Source: CAWJFP01 sp963842155 (GTDB lineage Bacteria; Pseudomonadota; Alphaproteobacteria; JACZXZ01). From it: 64,000 nucleotides of DNA. The stretch covers positions 62,001 through 126,000 of the forward strand of contig CAWJFP010000034.1 of assembly GCA_963842155.1 (NCBI GenBank). The letters are read 5' to 3'. Positions 9,132 through 17,589 of this stretch are shown here, piece after piece. The notes beneath the pieces are model-generated. The model made no database searches, was not told the origin of the DNA, and saw only the letters and a program-made list of their open reading frames with translations. Positions within the stretch are counted from its first letter, which is position 1; every line of letters starts with the position of its first letter. The position numbers and the translations under genes were made by a program.

Positions 9132-9229
9132 TGCTGCTGCTCTTATGACGAATTCGTGAGCCGATGTGACTGTCTTGCCGGCCCACGGGCGCCTATATCT
9201 GGGCCGGGCGCGGCGGGAAGGAGATCGTC

Positions 9230-10207
9230 ATGCTGATCAAGCGGACAAAGGGCTGGGCGATGGCGGAGTCGCAAGCGACGCCGGAGGCGCTCTATCTTTC
9301 GCGCAGGAGCCTGGTGAAGGCGCTGGCGGCCGGGCCCATCCTGGCGCCGGCCTTGGCCGCCTTGGGCGCGCTGCCGGCCTTCGCCGACAACGAGGAGGCG
9401 GATCCCTCCGCATCGCTTTATCCGGTGATGCGCAATCCGCGCTACACGCTCGACCGGCCCCTCTCGCCCGAGAAGCTCGTCACCACCTACAACAACTATT
9501 ACGAGTTCGGCTCGCAGAAATCGATCTATGACGAGGCCCAAGCGCTGAAGATCAGGCCCTGGACGGTCAAGATCGACGGTCTGGTCGAGAAGCCGCAGGC
9601 GATAGACATCGATGCGCTGCTCAAGAAGATGCCGCTCGAGGAGCGGCTCTACCGCCATCGCTGCGTCGAGGCCTGGGCCATGGCGGTGCCGTGGAGCGGC
9701 TTCGCCCTCAAGGCGCTGGTCGATTTCGCCAAGCCGCTCGGCTCGGCCAAATATCTCGTCATGACGACCTTCCAGGATCCGTCCATGGCGCCGGGGCAGA
9801 AGCAGTTCTGGTATCCCTGGCCCTATGTCGAGGGTCTTACCATGGCCGAGGCGACCAATGAGCTCGCCTTCATTGCCACCGGCCTCTATGGCAAGCCGAT
9901 ACCCAGGCAGGACGGCGCGCCCTTGCGTCTCGCCACGCCGTGGAAATACGGCTTCAAGTCGGTCAAGTCGATCGTGCGTTTCGAATTCGCCGAGAAGCGC
10001 CCCGCGACCTTCTGGGAAACCATCGATTCGAGCGAATATGGCTTCTGGGCGAACGTCAATCCCGAGGTGCCGCATCCGCGCTGGAGCCAGGCGACCGAGC
10101 GGCTGCTCGGCAGCGAGGAGCGCGTGCCGACGCAGATCTTCAACGGCTACGGCCAATATGTCGCCGAGATCTACAAGGGGCTCGAGAAGGAGCGGCTCTT
10201 CGCCTGA
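9230..10207 (+). CDS. msrP: Protein-methionine-sulfoxide reductase catalytic subunit MsrP
   Basis: 325 residues. A twin-arginine signal is visible (SRRSLVK at residues 24-30, then a hydrophobic stretch ending ALPAFA), so the folded molybdoenzyme is exported to the periplasm. The sulfite-oxidase fold follows, with the molybdenum-ligating Cys145 in RCVEAWAM, then the MsrP-type segments WYPWPYVEG and GYGQYVAEIYKGLE. It repairs oxidised methionines in envelope proteins. Its usual haem-b membrane partner msrQ is not beside it: the next gene is a uracil-DNA glycosylase. Electrons must come from an msrQ elsewhere or another quinol route. Confidence 0.93.
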   Translation: MLIKRTKGWAMAESQATPEALYLSRRSLVKALAAGPILAPALAALGALPAFADNEEADPSASLYPVMRNPRYTLDRPLSPEKLVTTYNNYYEFGSQKSIYDEAQALKIRPWTVKIDGLVEKPQAIDIDALLKKMPLEERLYRHRCVEAWAMAVPWSGFALKALVDFAKPLGSAKYLVMTTFQDPSMAPGQKQFWYPWPYVEGLTMAEATNELAFIATGLYGKPIPRQDGAPLRLATPWKYGFKSVKSIVRFEFAEKRPATFWETIDSSEYGFWANVNPEVPHPRWSQATERLLGSEERVPTQIFNGYGQYVAEIYKGLEKERLFA

Positions 10208-10288
10208 GCGCGCTCAGCTAGGTTCTCGTTCGTCAAAAAGCTCGGCTTTCCGGGCTCGCCCAAGCTTTCGGAATGACGCCGAACTTGA

Positions 10289-11011
10289 ATGATTGCGGGC
10301 TCTGCCGGAACCGACCAGACCGCCTCTTGGTTTGCCTTCACGATGCGACGCGAACCGCCCTTGCCCCTCGAGCTTGAAGGCGACGCCCCGGGCGCCGCCA
10401 GCTTGATCCCTCTGCATCCGACGTTGGACAATCTACGCAAGGCGGCGGCGGGATGCACCGCCTGTCCCCTCTATGCCAACGCGACCCAGACGGTCTTCGG
10501 CGAAGGGCCGGCCCATGCGCCGATCATGCTGGTGGGGGAGACGCCGGGCGATCGCGAGGATCTGACCGGGCGGCCCTTTGTCGGACCGGCGGGGAAGCTG
10601 CTCGACCGTTGCCTGCTCGAAGCCGGCATCGAGCGGAAGTCGGCCTATGTGAGCAACGCCGTCAAGCATTTCAAATGGGTGCCGCGCGGCAAGCGCCGTA
10701 TCCATGCCAAGCCCAACGCGATGGAGATCCAAGCCTGCAAGCCCTGGATCGAGGCGGAGATCGCGGTCGTGCGGCCCAGGGTGCTGGTCTTGCTCGGCGC
10801 CACGGCGGCGCAGACGCTGCTGGGGCGCGGCTTCCGCGTGACGCGCGAGCGCGGCCGGCTCGTCGAATCCGCGCTCGCCCGCGCCGTGATCGCGACGGTG
10901 CATCCTTCGTCCCTGTTGCGCGGCGACGAGGAGAATCGCGAGGCCGAGATCGCGCGCTTCACCGCCGATCTGCGGGTGGCCAGGAAGGCGCTGGAGCGAG
11001 ACTCCGCTTGA
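10289..11011 (+). CDS. udgX: UdgX-type uracil-DNA glycosylase
   Basis: Up to 240 residues, an iron-sulfur uracil-DNA glycosylase. Motif A is GETPGDRED (residues 83-91) and motif B is HPSSLLR (205-211). The decisive feature is KRRIH at residues 135-139: this R-loop defines UdgX, in which the histidine (here His139) forms a covalent bond with the uracil-derived abasic site. Cys56, Cys59 and Cys150 are likely cluster ligands. No DUF4130 domain is fused to it, unlike some homologues. The start is uncertain: an in-frame ATG at 10343 gives a shorter N-terminus. The next gene is dnaE2, with an SOS box between them, so the two are probably separate transcripts. Confidence 0.88.
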   Translation: MIAGSAGTDQTASWFAFTMRREPPLPLELEGDAPGAASLIPLHPTLDNLRKAAAGCTACPLYANATQTVFGEGPAHAPIMLVGETPGDREDLTGRPFVGPAGKLLDRCLLEAGIERKSAYVSNAVKHFKWVPRGKRRIHAKPNAMEIQACKPWIEAEIAVVRPRVLVLLGATAAQTLLGRGFRVTRERGRLVESALARAVIATVHPSSLLRGDEENREAEIARFTADLRVARKALERDSA

Positions 11012-11036
11012 CGGCGCGGGATGCTCGGCTAGACTA

Positions 11037-11051
11037 GAACATAACAGGAAC
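11037..11051 (+). promoter_or_regulatory. LexA (SOS) box before dnaE2
   Basis: GAAC-N7-GAAC direct repeat, an exact match to the alphaproteobacterial LexA operator (GTTC-N7-GTTC on the other strand). It ends 19 bases before the dnaE2 start, where a bound LexA would cover the promoter. It predicts DNA-damage induction of dnaE2. Confidence 0.85.
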
Positions 11052-11070
11052 ATTCTATGCGCCTTCTTCA

Positions 11071-14000
11071 ATGGAATCAATCCCTTACGCCGAGCTTCAG
11101 GTCACCAGCAATTTCACCTTTCTGCGCGGCGCCTCGCATCCCGCGGAGCTGGTGCTCCGCGCGCGCGAGCTCGGGCTTGCCGCCCTCGCCATCACCGACC
11201 GCAACAGCCTGGCCGGCATCGTGCGCGCCCATGCCGCGGCCAGAGAGGCGGGCTTGCGCCTCGTCGTGGGCGCGCGGCTCGACTTCGCCGACGCCGCGAG
11301 CCTGCTCGCCTTTCCGACCGACCGCGCCGCCTATGGCCGGCTCGCGCAGCTCCTCACGGACGGCAAAATTCGCGCCAAGAAGGGCGAATGCCGGCTGACC
11401 CTGGCCGATCTCTTCGCGCGCGGCGAGGGCCAGAGGCTGATCGCGCTCCCGCCCGACAGGCCCGGCGAGGCCTATGCGACGGAGCTGCGCGCGCTCGCCC
11501 AGCACTTCCCGGGGGCGGTCCATCTCGCCGCCCATCATCTCTATCGCGGCAACGATGCGCGGCGGATCGCGCGGCTCGCGGCGCTGGCGGAAGGCGCGGG
11601 CATAGGGCTTCTCGCGACCAATGACGTGCATGCCCATATCGCCGCGCGCCGGCCGCTGCAGGACGTGCTCACCTGCATCCGCGAGGGCTGCACCCTCGCT
11701 GAGGCCGGCTACCGGCTCCATGCCAATGCCGAGCGGCATCTCAAATCGCCCACCGAGATGGCGCGGCTTTTCCGCCAGCGTCCCGACGCCGTCGCGCGCA
11801 CTATGGAGATCGTCGAGGCCTGCCGCTTCTCGCTCGACGAGCTGCATTACGAATATCCGCCCGAGCCGGTGCCCGACGGCCGCACCCCGCAGGAGGAGCT
11901 CGAGCGGCTCACCTGGCTGCATGCCGCCGAGCGCTATCCTTCCGGCTCCTCCGGAAAGCTCCGCGCGCTCCTCGAGAAGGAGCTCGCGCTCATCGCCGAG
12001 CTCGACTATGCGCGCTATTTCCTCACCGTCTACGATCTGGTGAAGTTCGCCAAGTCGCAGGACATCCTCTGCCAGGGCCGCGGCTCGGCCGCCAATTCCG
12101 CCGTCTGCTTCGTGCTCGGCATCACCGCCGTCGATCCCGAGAAGATCGATCTCCTCTTCGAGCGTTTCGTCTCCGCCGAGCGCAAGGAGCCGCCCGACAT
12201 CGACATCGATTTCGAGCATGAGCGGCGCGAGGAGGTGATCCAGTACATCTACCGGAAATACGGCCGCGACCGCGCCGGCATCGTCGCCAGCGTCATCACC
12301 TACCGCTCGAAAAGCGCGCTGCGCGACGTGGGCAAGGCCTTCGGGCTCTCGCTCGACACCGTCAACGTCCTTTCCAAGGCGGTATGGGGCCGCGGCGCCG
12401 GCGACATCCGCGCCGAGCATATCAGGGAGGCGGGGCTCGATCCCGCCGACGCCAATCTCGCCCGCGCGCTCGCCCTCGCCGCCGAGCTCAGGGGCTTCCC
12501 GCGCCATCTCTCCCAGCATAGCGGCGGCTTCGTCATCACCAAGGGGAAGCTCTCCGAGGTCGTGCCGATCGAGAACGCGGCGATGGAGGACCGCACCGTC
12601 ATCGAATGGGACAAGGACGATCTCGACGATCTCGGCATGCTGAAGATCGACGTCCTCGCCCTCGGCATGCTGACCTGCCTGCGCAAGGGGCTCGATCTCC
12701 TCGCCGCCCATTACGGCGTCGAGCGCCGGCTCTACGAGATCCCGCCCGACGATGGGGCCGTCTACGACATGCTGTGCCGCGCCGATTCGGTCGGCGTCTT
12801 CCAAGTCGAGAGCCGCGCGCAGATGACCATGCTGCCCCGGCTCAAGCCGCGGACCTTCTACGATCTCGTGATCGAGGTGGCGATCGTGCGCCCCGGCCCC
12901 ATCCAGGGCGACATGGTGCATCCTTATCTGCGCCGCCGCGCGGGCAAGGAGGCGGCCGATCTGCCCAGCCCGGCACTCCGCGAGGTCTTGCAGAATACCT
13001 ACGGCGTGCCGCTCTTCCAGGAGCAGGCGATGCGCATCGCCATCGTCGCCGCCGGCTTCAGCTCGGCCGAGGCCAATCATCTGCGCCGCGCCATGGCCAC
13101 CTTCCGCCATGTCGGCACCATCGGCAAGCTCGAGAGCCGCTTCATCGAAGGCATGGTGGCGAACGGCTATGAGCGCGATTTCGCCGAGCGTTGCTTCCAC
13201 CAGATCGAAGGCTTCGGCGAATACGGCTTTCCCGAGAGCCATGCCGCGAGCTTCGCGCTTCTGGTCTACGCCTCGGCCTGGCTCAAATGCCATTACCCGG
13301 CGGTCTTCGCCTGCGCCATCCTCAACAGCCAGCCCATGGGCTTCTACGCGCCGGCGCAGCTCGTGCGCGACGCGCGCGAGCATGGGGTCGAGGTCCGCCC
13401 CGTGGACGTGAACCATAGCTGCTGGGATTACAGCCTCGAGCCCGACGGCAAAGGCGGCTTCGCGCTCCGCATGGGCTTCCGCCAGATCAAAGGCTTTCGC
13501 GAGGCCGATGCGACGGCGCTGGTCGCGGCGCGCGAGGGCGGCGACTTCGCCACCATGCAGCGCCTATGGCGCGCAAGCGGGCTCGGCAAGCGCGCGCTCG
13601 AGACGCTCGCTCATGGCGACGCCTATGGCTCGCTCGGGCTCGGCCGGCGCGACACGCTGTGGCGGACGAAGGGGCTCGACGAGAAATCCCTGCCGCTCTT
13701 CGCCGCCGCCGAGAAAAGAGGCCGCGAGGCGGCGCCGGGAGGCGAGCCAGGGGGCGAAGTCGAGGCCGAGCCGGAGGTGACGCTTCCCGCCATGTCGCTC
13801 GGCGAGGAGGTGAGCGAGGATTACCGCCATCTGCATCTCTCGCTGAAAGCGCATCCGCTCGCCTTGCTGCGCCACAAGCTCGCGGCGCGGCGCATCATTC
13901 CCAACGCGCGCCTCAAAACATTGCGCGAGGGCAGCCGGGTCGCGCTCGCCGGTATCGTGCTCATCCGACAGCAGCCGGACACGGCGAGCGGCGTCATCTT

Positions 14001-14288
14001 CATGACCATCGAGGACGAGACGGGCGTGGCCAATGTCATCGTCTGGCCGCGCGTGTTCGAGCGCTTCCGTCGCGCCTTGCTCGGCAGCCGGCTCATCGGC
14101 GTCGCGGGCCCCATCCAGCGCGACGAGAGCGGCATGCCGTGATCCATGTCGTCGCCGAGCGGCTCACCGACCTGACGGGCTATCTCAGGGACATCGCCCT
14201 GCCGCCGGGGCTCTTCCAGGAGTCCCGCCCCGATCCGCGCGGGCTTGCCCCGCGCAACCTCCTGCCGCCCTCGCGCGATTTCAGGTGA
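11071..14288 (+). CDS. dnaE2: Error-prone DNA polymerase DnaE2, frameshifted near the C-terminus
   Basis: Second alpha-subunit-type DNA polymerase of the C family, used for damage-induced translesion synthesis. The N-terminal PHP domain starts YAELQVTSNFTFLRGASHP. The polymerase core includes CQGRGSAANSAVCF, PPDIDIDFEHERREEV and a C-terminal OB-fold segment. The frame from 11071 stops at 14142 after 1023 codons. The frame one base earlier continues from about 14139 (VIHVVAERLTDL) to 14288 and ends in SRDFR, the normal DnaE2 ending. One base therefore appears to be missing near 14138-14140. Either it is a sequence error, or the last roughly 48 residues of the OB region are lost. imuA and imuB are not adjacent; control is through the SOS box just upstream. 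Confidence 0.88.
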
Positions 14289-14324
14289 GGGCGAAGCAGG
14301 AGACTTAACGCCTTTTCCATTTAA

Positions 14325-14440
14325 ACAAAATCGCCGCCCCCCTCACCCAGCTTCGGGTAAGGCTCGGCTCTCGCCTCGCCAACCCTATGCAACCCTCTCT
14401 CCCGACCGGGGGAGAGGGAAGGGCGAGGGGGCGCATGCTT
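14325..14440. repeat. Intergenic palindromic repeat (CCCTCTC...GGGAGAGGG type)
   Basis: Non-coding sequence with a strong inverted repeat at about 14393-14420 (CCCTCTCTCCC facing GGGGGAGAGGG) and pyrimidine-rich flanks. It resembles the dispersed palindromic repeats common between genes in alphaproteobacteria. It separates dnaE2 from the convergent csbD and may also act as a bidirectional terminator. Confidence 0.45.
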
Positions 14441-14458
14441 CAACTTCGGTGGTTACGC

Positions 14459-14656
14459 TTACAGCGAGCCTTCCCAGCTGGCGAGCTGACGCTCGGCATC
14501 GTCCTTGGCGATGCCGTAACGCTCCTGGATGCGGCCGAGAAGCTGGTCGCGCTTCCCGTTGATCGCGGTCAGGTCGTCATCGGTGAGCTTGCCCCACTTC
14601 TCCTTGATCTTGCCCTTGAACTGCTTCCAGTTGCCGGCGGCGGTGTCCCAATTCAT
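14459..14656 (-). CDS. CsbD family stress protein
   Basis: 65 residues. The family pattern is plain: MNWDTAAGNWKQFKGKIKEKWG at the start, then a DLTAINGKRDQLLGRIQERYG segment, a small helical protein of the CsbD/YjbJ type. These proteins are abundant under general stress; the molecular role is unknown. The start at 14656 has a GGAG ribosome site 6 bases upstream; an ATG at 14668 would bury that site. A perfect EcfG-type promoter lies about 30 bases upstream, matching the stress role of the family. Confidence 0.9.
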   Translation of the reverse strand: MNWDTAAGNWKQFKGKIKEKWGKLTDDDLTAINGKRDQLLGRIQERYGIAKDDAERQLASWEGSL

Positions 14657-14687
14657 GACGAACTCCATTGGTGATGATTCCTGTCAT

Positions 14688-14713
14688 AACGGCGCGAGGC
14701 GCCTCTCAGTTCC
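14688..14713 (-). promoter_or_regulatory. EcfG-type general stress promoter for csbD
   Basis: On the minus strand GGAAC-N17-CGTT, an exact match to the consensus of alphaproteobacterial EcfG sigma factors. The -10 element ends about 32 bases before the csbD start, leaving room for a short leader with the GGAG ribosome site. Predicts control by the PhyR-NepR-EcfG cascade; those genes are not in the window. Confidence 0.8.
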
Positions 14714-14822
14714 GGAAAGGCCGCGCGAGGGAAGCCCGCCCGCCTCGCGGCCCGCGTCGGGAGCACAGCTTTGTCACGAGAGTTTTCCGCGCTGCGATCG
14801 CCCAAGAGGCGTCGAGCGGGCG

Positions 14823-14987
14823 CTAGATAATCCCCAGGACAAGCAAGATGATGACGATGACCGCGAGCGTGCCCAGCCCGCCCGAGGGGTAGTAGCCCCA
14901 GCCGCCGCTATAGGGCCAGGTCGGCAAGGCGCCGATCAGCAGAAGAATGAGGATGATCAGGAGGATAGTGCCAAGATTGATCTGCAT
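14823..14987 (-). CDS. DUF3309 family small membrane protein
   Basis: 54 residues: MQINLGTILLIILILLLIGALPTW-type first membrane span, a GGWGYYPSGG linker, then a second hydrophobic span. This layout is characteristic of DUF3309 proteins, small two-span proteins of unknown function that are frequent in rhizobial relatives. A GGGGAG ribosome site precedes the ATG at 14987 by about 8 bases. It lies upstream of csbD on the same strand but with its own EcfG-type promoter about 100 bases before its start. Confidence 0.85.
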   Translation of the reverse strand: MQINLGTILLIILILLLIGALPTWPYSGGWGYYPSGGLGTLAVIVIILLVLGII

Positions 14988-15091
14988 TCTGCGGCTCCCC
15001 GGGGATGTCCCCTTTATCGCTGTCGTTGAACCTCGGTGGCCTCCCGGGCGTTGCGCCCATTGGCCTCGTCGCGCGATGGATCGATCGATCT

Positions 15092-15116
15092 AACGATGCC
15101 GGCGCGATTTGGTTCC
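15092..15116 (-). promoter_or_regulatory. EcfG-type general stress promoter for the DUF3309 gene
   Basis: Minus strand GGAAC-N16-CGTT, exact in both boxes. It lies about 105 bases before the DUF3309 start, implying a leader of roughly 95 bases. Its occurrence next to the csbD promoter of the same type makes a chance match unlikely. Confidence 0.7.
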
Positions 15117-15138
15117 GGTTCTCAAGGGAGAGCGGGAG

Positions 15139-15231
15139 ATGCCGACCATATGGGGATGGGACGAGATCGCCCGAGCGCGGCACGAGGCCGCGCATCGCGC
15201 CATGGGGATGTTCGCGGACGCTTTCCCGTAG
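15139..15231 (+). CDS. Possible 30-residue small ORF
   Basis: Reads MPTIWGWDEIARARHEAAHR and ten more residues, an amphipathic-looking peptide. Purine-rich sequence (AGGGAG) lies about 8 bases before the ATG. It lies between the divergent EcfG promoter and the convergent dehydrogenase gene. I know no family for it, and an ORF of this size could be chance; it is listed because the ribosome site is good and no other gene occupies this 270-base gap. Confidence 0.2.
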   Translation: MPTIWGWDEIARARHEAAHRAMGMFADAFP

Positions 15232-15256
15232 TCTGCCGCGCGCCGCTTTGCCGTTC

Positions 15257-16159
15257 TCAGCCGCTTTTCTTGTCGTCCTTGGCGCCGAGGCCCGCATTGT
15301 CGGCGGCTAGCTTGGCCAGCACCGACCAGTCATGCTCGCCATAGCCGCGCGCAATCGCCGTGATGGCGTGGTCGCGCAGCAGGCTCGCGATCGGCATGGG
15401 CGCGCCGGCCGCCTCCGCCGCGGCAAGGGCGAGCTTCACGTCCTTGAGGCCGAGCGGGAGGGCGAAGCCGGCGGGCTTGTATTTCTCGTCGGCGATGATC
15501 GTGCCGTAGGTCTTGTAGACCGGTGCAGCGAAGAGCGTGCTGGTCAGGATCTCGATATAGCGATGCGGATCGACGCCGTATTTCCGCACCAACGCCACGG
15601 CCTCGCCCAGGCTTTCGAGCACCGAAGCGATGAGGAAATTGCCCGAGAGCTTGACCACATTGGCGAGCCTGGGCTCGGCGCCGACAATGAAGGTCCGCTG
15701 CCCGATGGCGTCGAGGAGCGGCTGGCAGCGCTCGAGGTCCTTGGGCGCGCCGGCGGCGACGACGAAGAGCTTCCTGGCCGCCGCCGCCTCGGGCCGGCCG
15801 AACACGGGCGCCGCGACATAGGCTTGGCCCTTCTCCGCATGCGCGGCGGTGAGACGCTCGGAGAGCGCCACGCTGATCGTGCTGACCGAGACATGGAGCG
15901 CGCCCTTCGCCATCTTCGCGACGAGCTGGCCTTGGCCAAGCATCACCCCCTCGACCGCCCCGTCATCCGCCAGCATGGTGAAGACCACGTCGGCGGGCAG
16001 CGTGCCAGAGGGGCTGTCGGCGAGACGCGCGCCCTCGCGCCCCAGCGCCTCGCCGCGCGAGCGCGTGCGGTTGTAGACGGCGAGCTCGTGCCCGGCCTTG
16101 AGAAGGTTGCGCGCGATGGGCTCACCCATGTTGCCCAATCCGACGAAGGCGATTTTCAT
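15257..16159 (-). CDS. NAD(P)-dependent beta-hydroxyacid dehydrogenase family protein
   Basis: 300 residues of the 3-hydroxyisobutyrate/6-phosphogluconate dehydrogenase superfamily. The Rossmann motif GLGNMGEPIARNLLKAG starts at residue 7. The substrate-site motif is degenerate (STISVALSERL where many relatives have DxSTxSP). The catalytic lysine is in KLSGNFLIAS (GxxGxGxxxKxxxN region). The C-terminal all-helical domain has LGLKDVKLALAAAE. The NADP-type arginine (NRTRSR) after the second strand suggests NADPH preference. The substrate is unknown; reductases of succinic semialdehyde or glyoxylate are possible. The ATG at 16159 starts directly at the nucleotide fold. Confidence 0.85.
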   Translation of the reverse strand: MKIAFVGLGNMGEPIARNLLKAGHELAVYNRTRSRGEALGREGARLADSPSGTLPADVVFTMLADDGAVEGVMLGQGQLVAKMAKGALHVSVSTISVALSERLTAAHAEKGQAYVAAPVFGRPEAAAARKLFVVAAGAPKDLERCQPLLDAIGQRTFIVGAEPRLANVVKLSGNFLIASVLESLGEAVALVRKYGVDPHRYIEILTSTLFAAPVYKTYGTIIADEKYKPAGFALPLGLKDVKLALAAAEAAGAPMPIASLLRDHAITAIARGYGEHDWSVLAKLAADNAGLGAKDDKKSG

Positions 16160-16343
16160 GACTTCGACTCCTTGGAATTCGCTTGGAAGGTTTGCGTGGG
16201 ATGGTCGGTATCCTGCGTCGACGCGAACGGCCGCGCCGAGGTGCGTTCGAAAAGGCTGCAGCCATCCATTGTAACGCATGAAGGGAGAAAACCGACTCGA
16301 CCTTATCGACCTTTGCGCGCCGCGGCGCTAGAAATGTCGAGCC

Positions 16344-17333
16344 ATGAGCCGGCTCCGGATTGCCACCTTCAATCTCGAGAGCCTTGATGACCGGCCGGAC
16401 CTCGTGCCGCGCCTCGCGGAGCGCATTGCCGTGCTCCGGCCGCAGCTCGTGCGCCTCGCCGCCGACATTCTGTGCCTGCAGGAAGTCAATGCCCAATCGA
16501 CAGGGCGACATCGCCCGCGTCACCTCGTGGCCCTCGAGCGTCTATTGGCCGACACGCCCTACTCGCGCTATACGCGCGTCGTGTCCGCGGGCGCCGGTCG
16601 TGGCGGCTTGGTGGATCACCATAATCTGGTGTTGCTAAGCCGGCTTCCGATCGTCGCGAGCCGGGCCGTGCATCATGAACTGGTCCCACCCCTCGATTAT
16701 CGGGCGCAAACCGCCTTGCCTCCGATCGCGCAACCTCTGGTCCTGAAGTGGGACCGACCGATTCTCTATGCGGCGGTCGCGTTGCCGACGGGCCGCCGGC
16801 TTCATCTCCTCAATCTTCACCTCAAGGCGCCGCTCGCCGTCCCGATACCGGGGCAAAAGGCCTCGGCCGAGCGATGTCGGTCGAGTCGCGGCTGGGCGGA
16901 GGGCTTCTTCCTTGCCGCCATGAAACGAGCCGGCCAGGCGTTGGAGGCTCGGCTCCTCATCGAGGGGCTGTTCGATGCCGAGCCCGATGCCCTCGTCGTC
17001 GCAGCCGGGGACTTCAATTCCGATCGCCAGGAGACCCCCGTCCGCATTGTCTTGGGCGATCGCAGCGACGGCGAGACCGAGATTGTCGCCGGTCGAAGGC
17101 TTGTGGCACTCGATCAGGCGATCCCGCCGGAGCGACGATATTCGATCCTCCATTGCGGCCGACCGGCGATGTTCGACCATCTTCTCGTCTCGCAGGCGCT
17201 GGCGGCCTTTCCTCACCGCATCGAAGTGCTCAACGAGGGCTTGCGTGACGAAGCGCTGGACCCGCTGATCGAGCATCCGTCCGCCGGCTCCTATCACGCT
17301 CCGCTCGTCGCAGAATTCACCATTCCGGATTGA
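16344..17333 (+). CDS. Endonuclease/exonuclease/phosphatase (EEP) family hydrolase
   Basis: 329 residues with the EEP (DNase I-like) fold: RIATFNLESL at the N-terminus, the metal-binding Glu in LCLQEVNAQ, GDFNSD in the centre and the catalytic His near the C-terminus in SYHAPLVAEF. No signal peptide is evident. Members cut DNA, phosphoinositides or sphingolipids, so the substrate cannot be told from sequence alone. It stands alone, divergent from the dehydrogenase gene. Confidence 0.82.
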   Translation: MSRLRIATFNLESLDDRPDLVPRLAERIAVLRPQLVRLAADILCLQEVNAQSTGRHRPRHLVALERLLADTPYSRYTRVVSAGAGRGGLVDHHNLVLLSRLPIVASRAVHHELVPPLDYRAQTALPPIAQPLVLKWDRPILYAAVALPTGRRLHLLNLHLKAPLAVPIPGQKASAERCRSSRGWAEGFFLAAMKRAGQALEARLLIEGLFDAEPDALVVAAGDFNSDRQETPVRIVLGDRSDGETEIVAGRRLVALDQAIPPERRYSILHCGRPAMFDHLLVSQALAAFPHRIEVLNEGLRDEALDPLIEHPSAGSYHAPLVAEFTIPD

Positions 17334-17406
17334 TGAAGGCGGCTGCTTCTGCGACAAGGCCGCCTCGCGCCACCCCGTGGTCTATCGCGCAGGCGCGGCG
17401 GCCAGT

Positions 17407-17420
17407 TTGACCTAACGCAA
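17407..17420 (+). promoter_or_regulatory. Weak FNR/FixK-like site before the TauE/SafE gene
   Basis: TTGA-N6-GCAA, one mismatch from the TTGA-N6-TCAA core. It is followed about 20-40 bases later by an AT-rich stretch that could be a -10 region. It is plausible because the downstream gene neighbours the FixK-controlled cco cluster, but the match is weak. Confidence 0.25.
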
Positions 17421-17589
17421 TGAGGACTGGGGCTTCGTGTTCTAGATTTTGTGCGAGGGCCCGGACGGCCGGGAGCATGGAGTTGGGTATGAAGATTTCG
17501 CGTTCATCTCCCTCGAGCGCGTCGAAGTCTTGCGTCACGGCTCGAGGGCTCGCCAGCGAATGGTGCTGCCGCGTTCGGCTGAGCGATTG

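Noticed and set aside
10208..10288. Second LexA box before udgX
   Set aside because: GTTC occurs twice, but with a spacing of 2 instead of 7, so it is not an operator.
14134..14145. Programmed frameshift in dnaE2
   Set aside because: No slippery heptamer or following stem of the known kind, and DnaE2 is not known to use frameshifting; error or mutation is simpler.
14325..14440. CRISPR array
   Set aside because: Only one palindromic unit, no regular spacers, no cas genes. No CRISPR-like periodicity was seen anywhere in the window.
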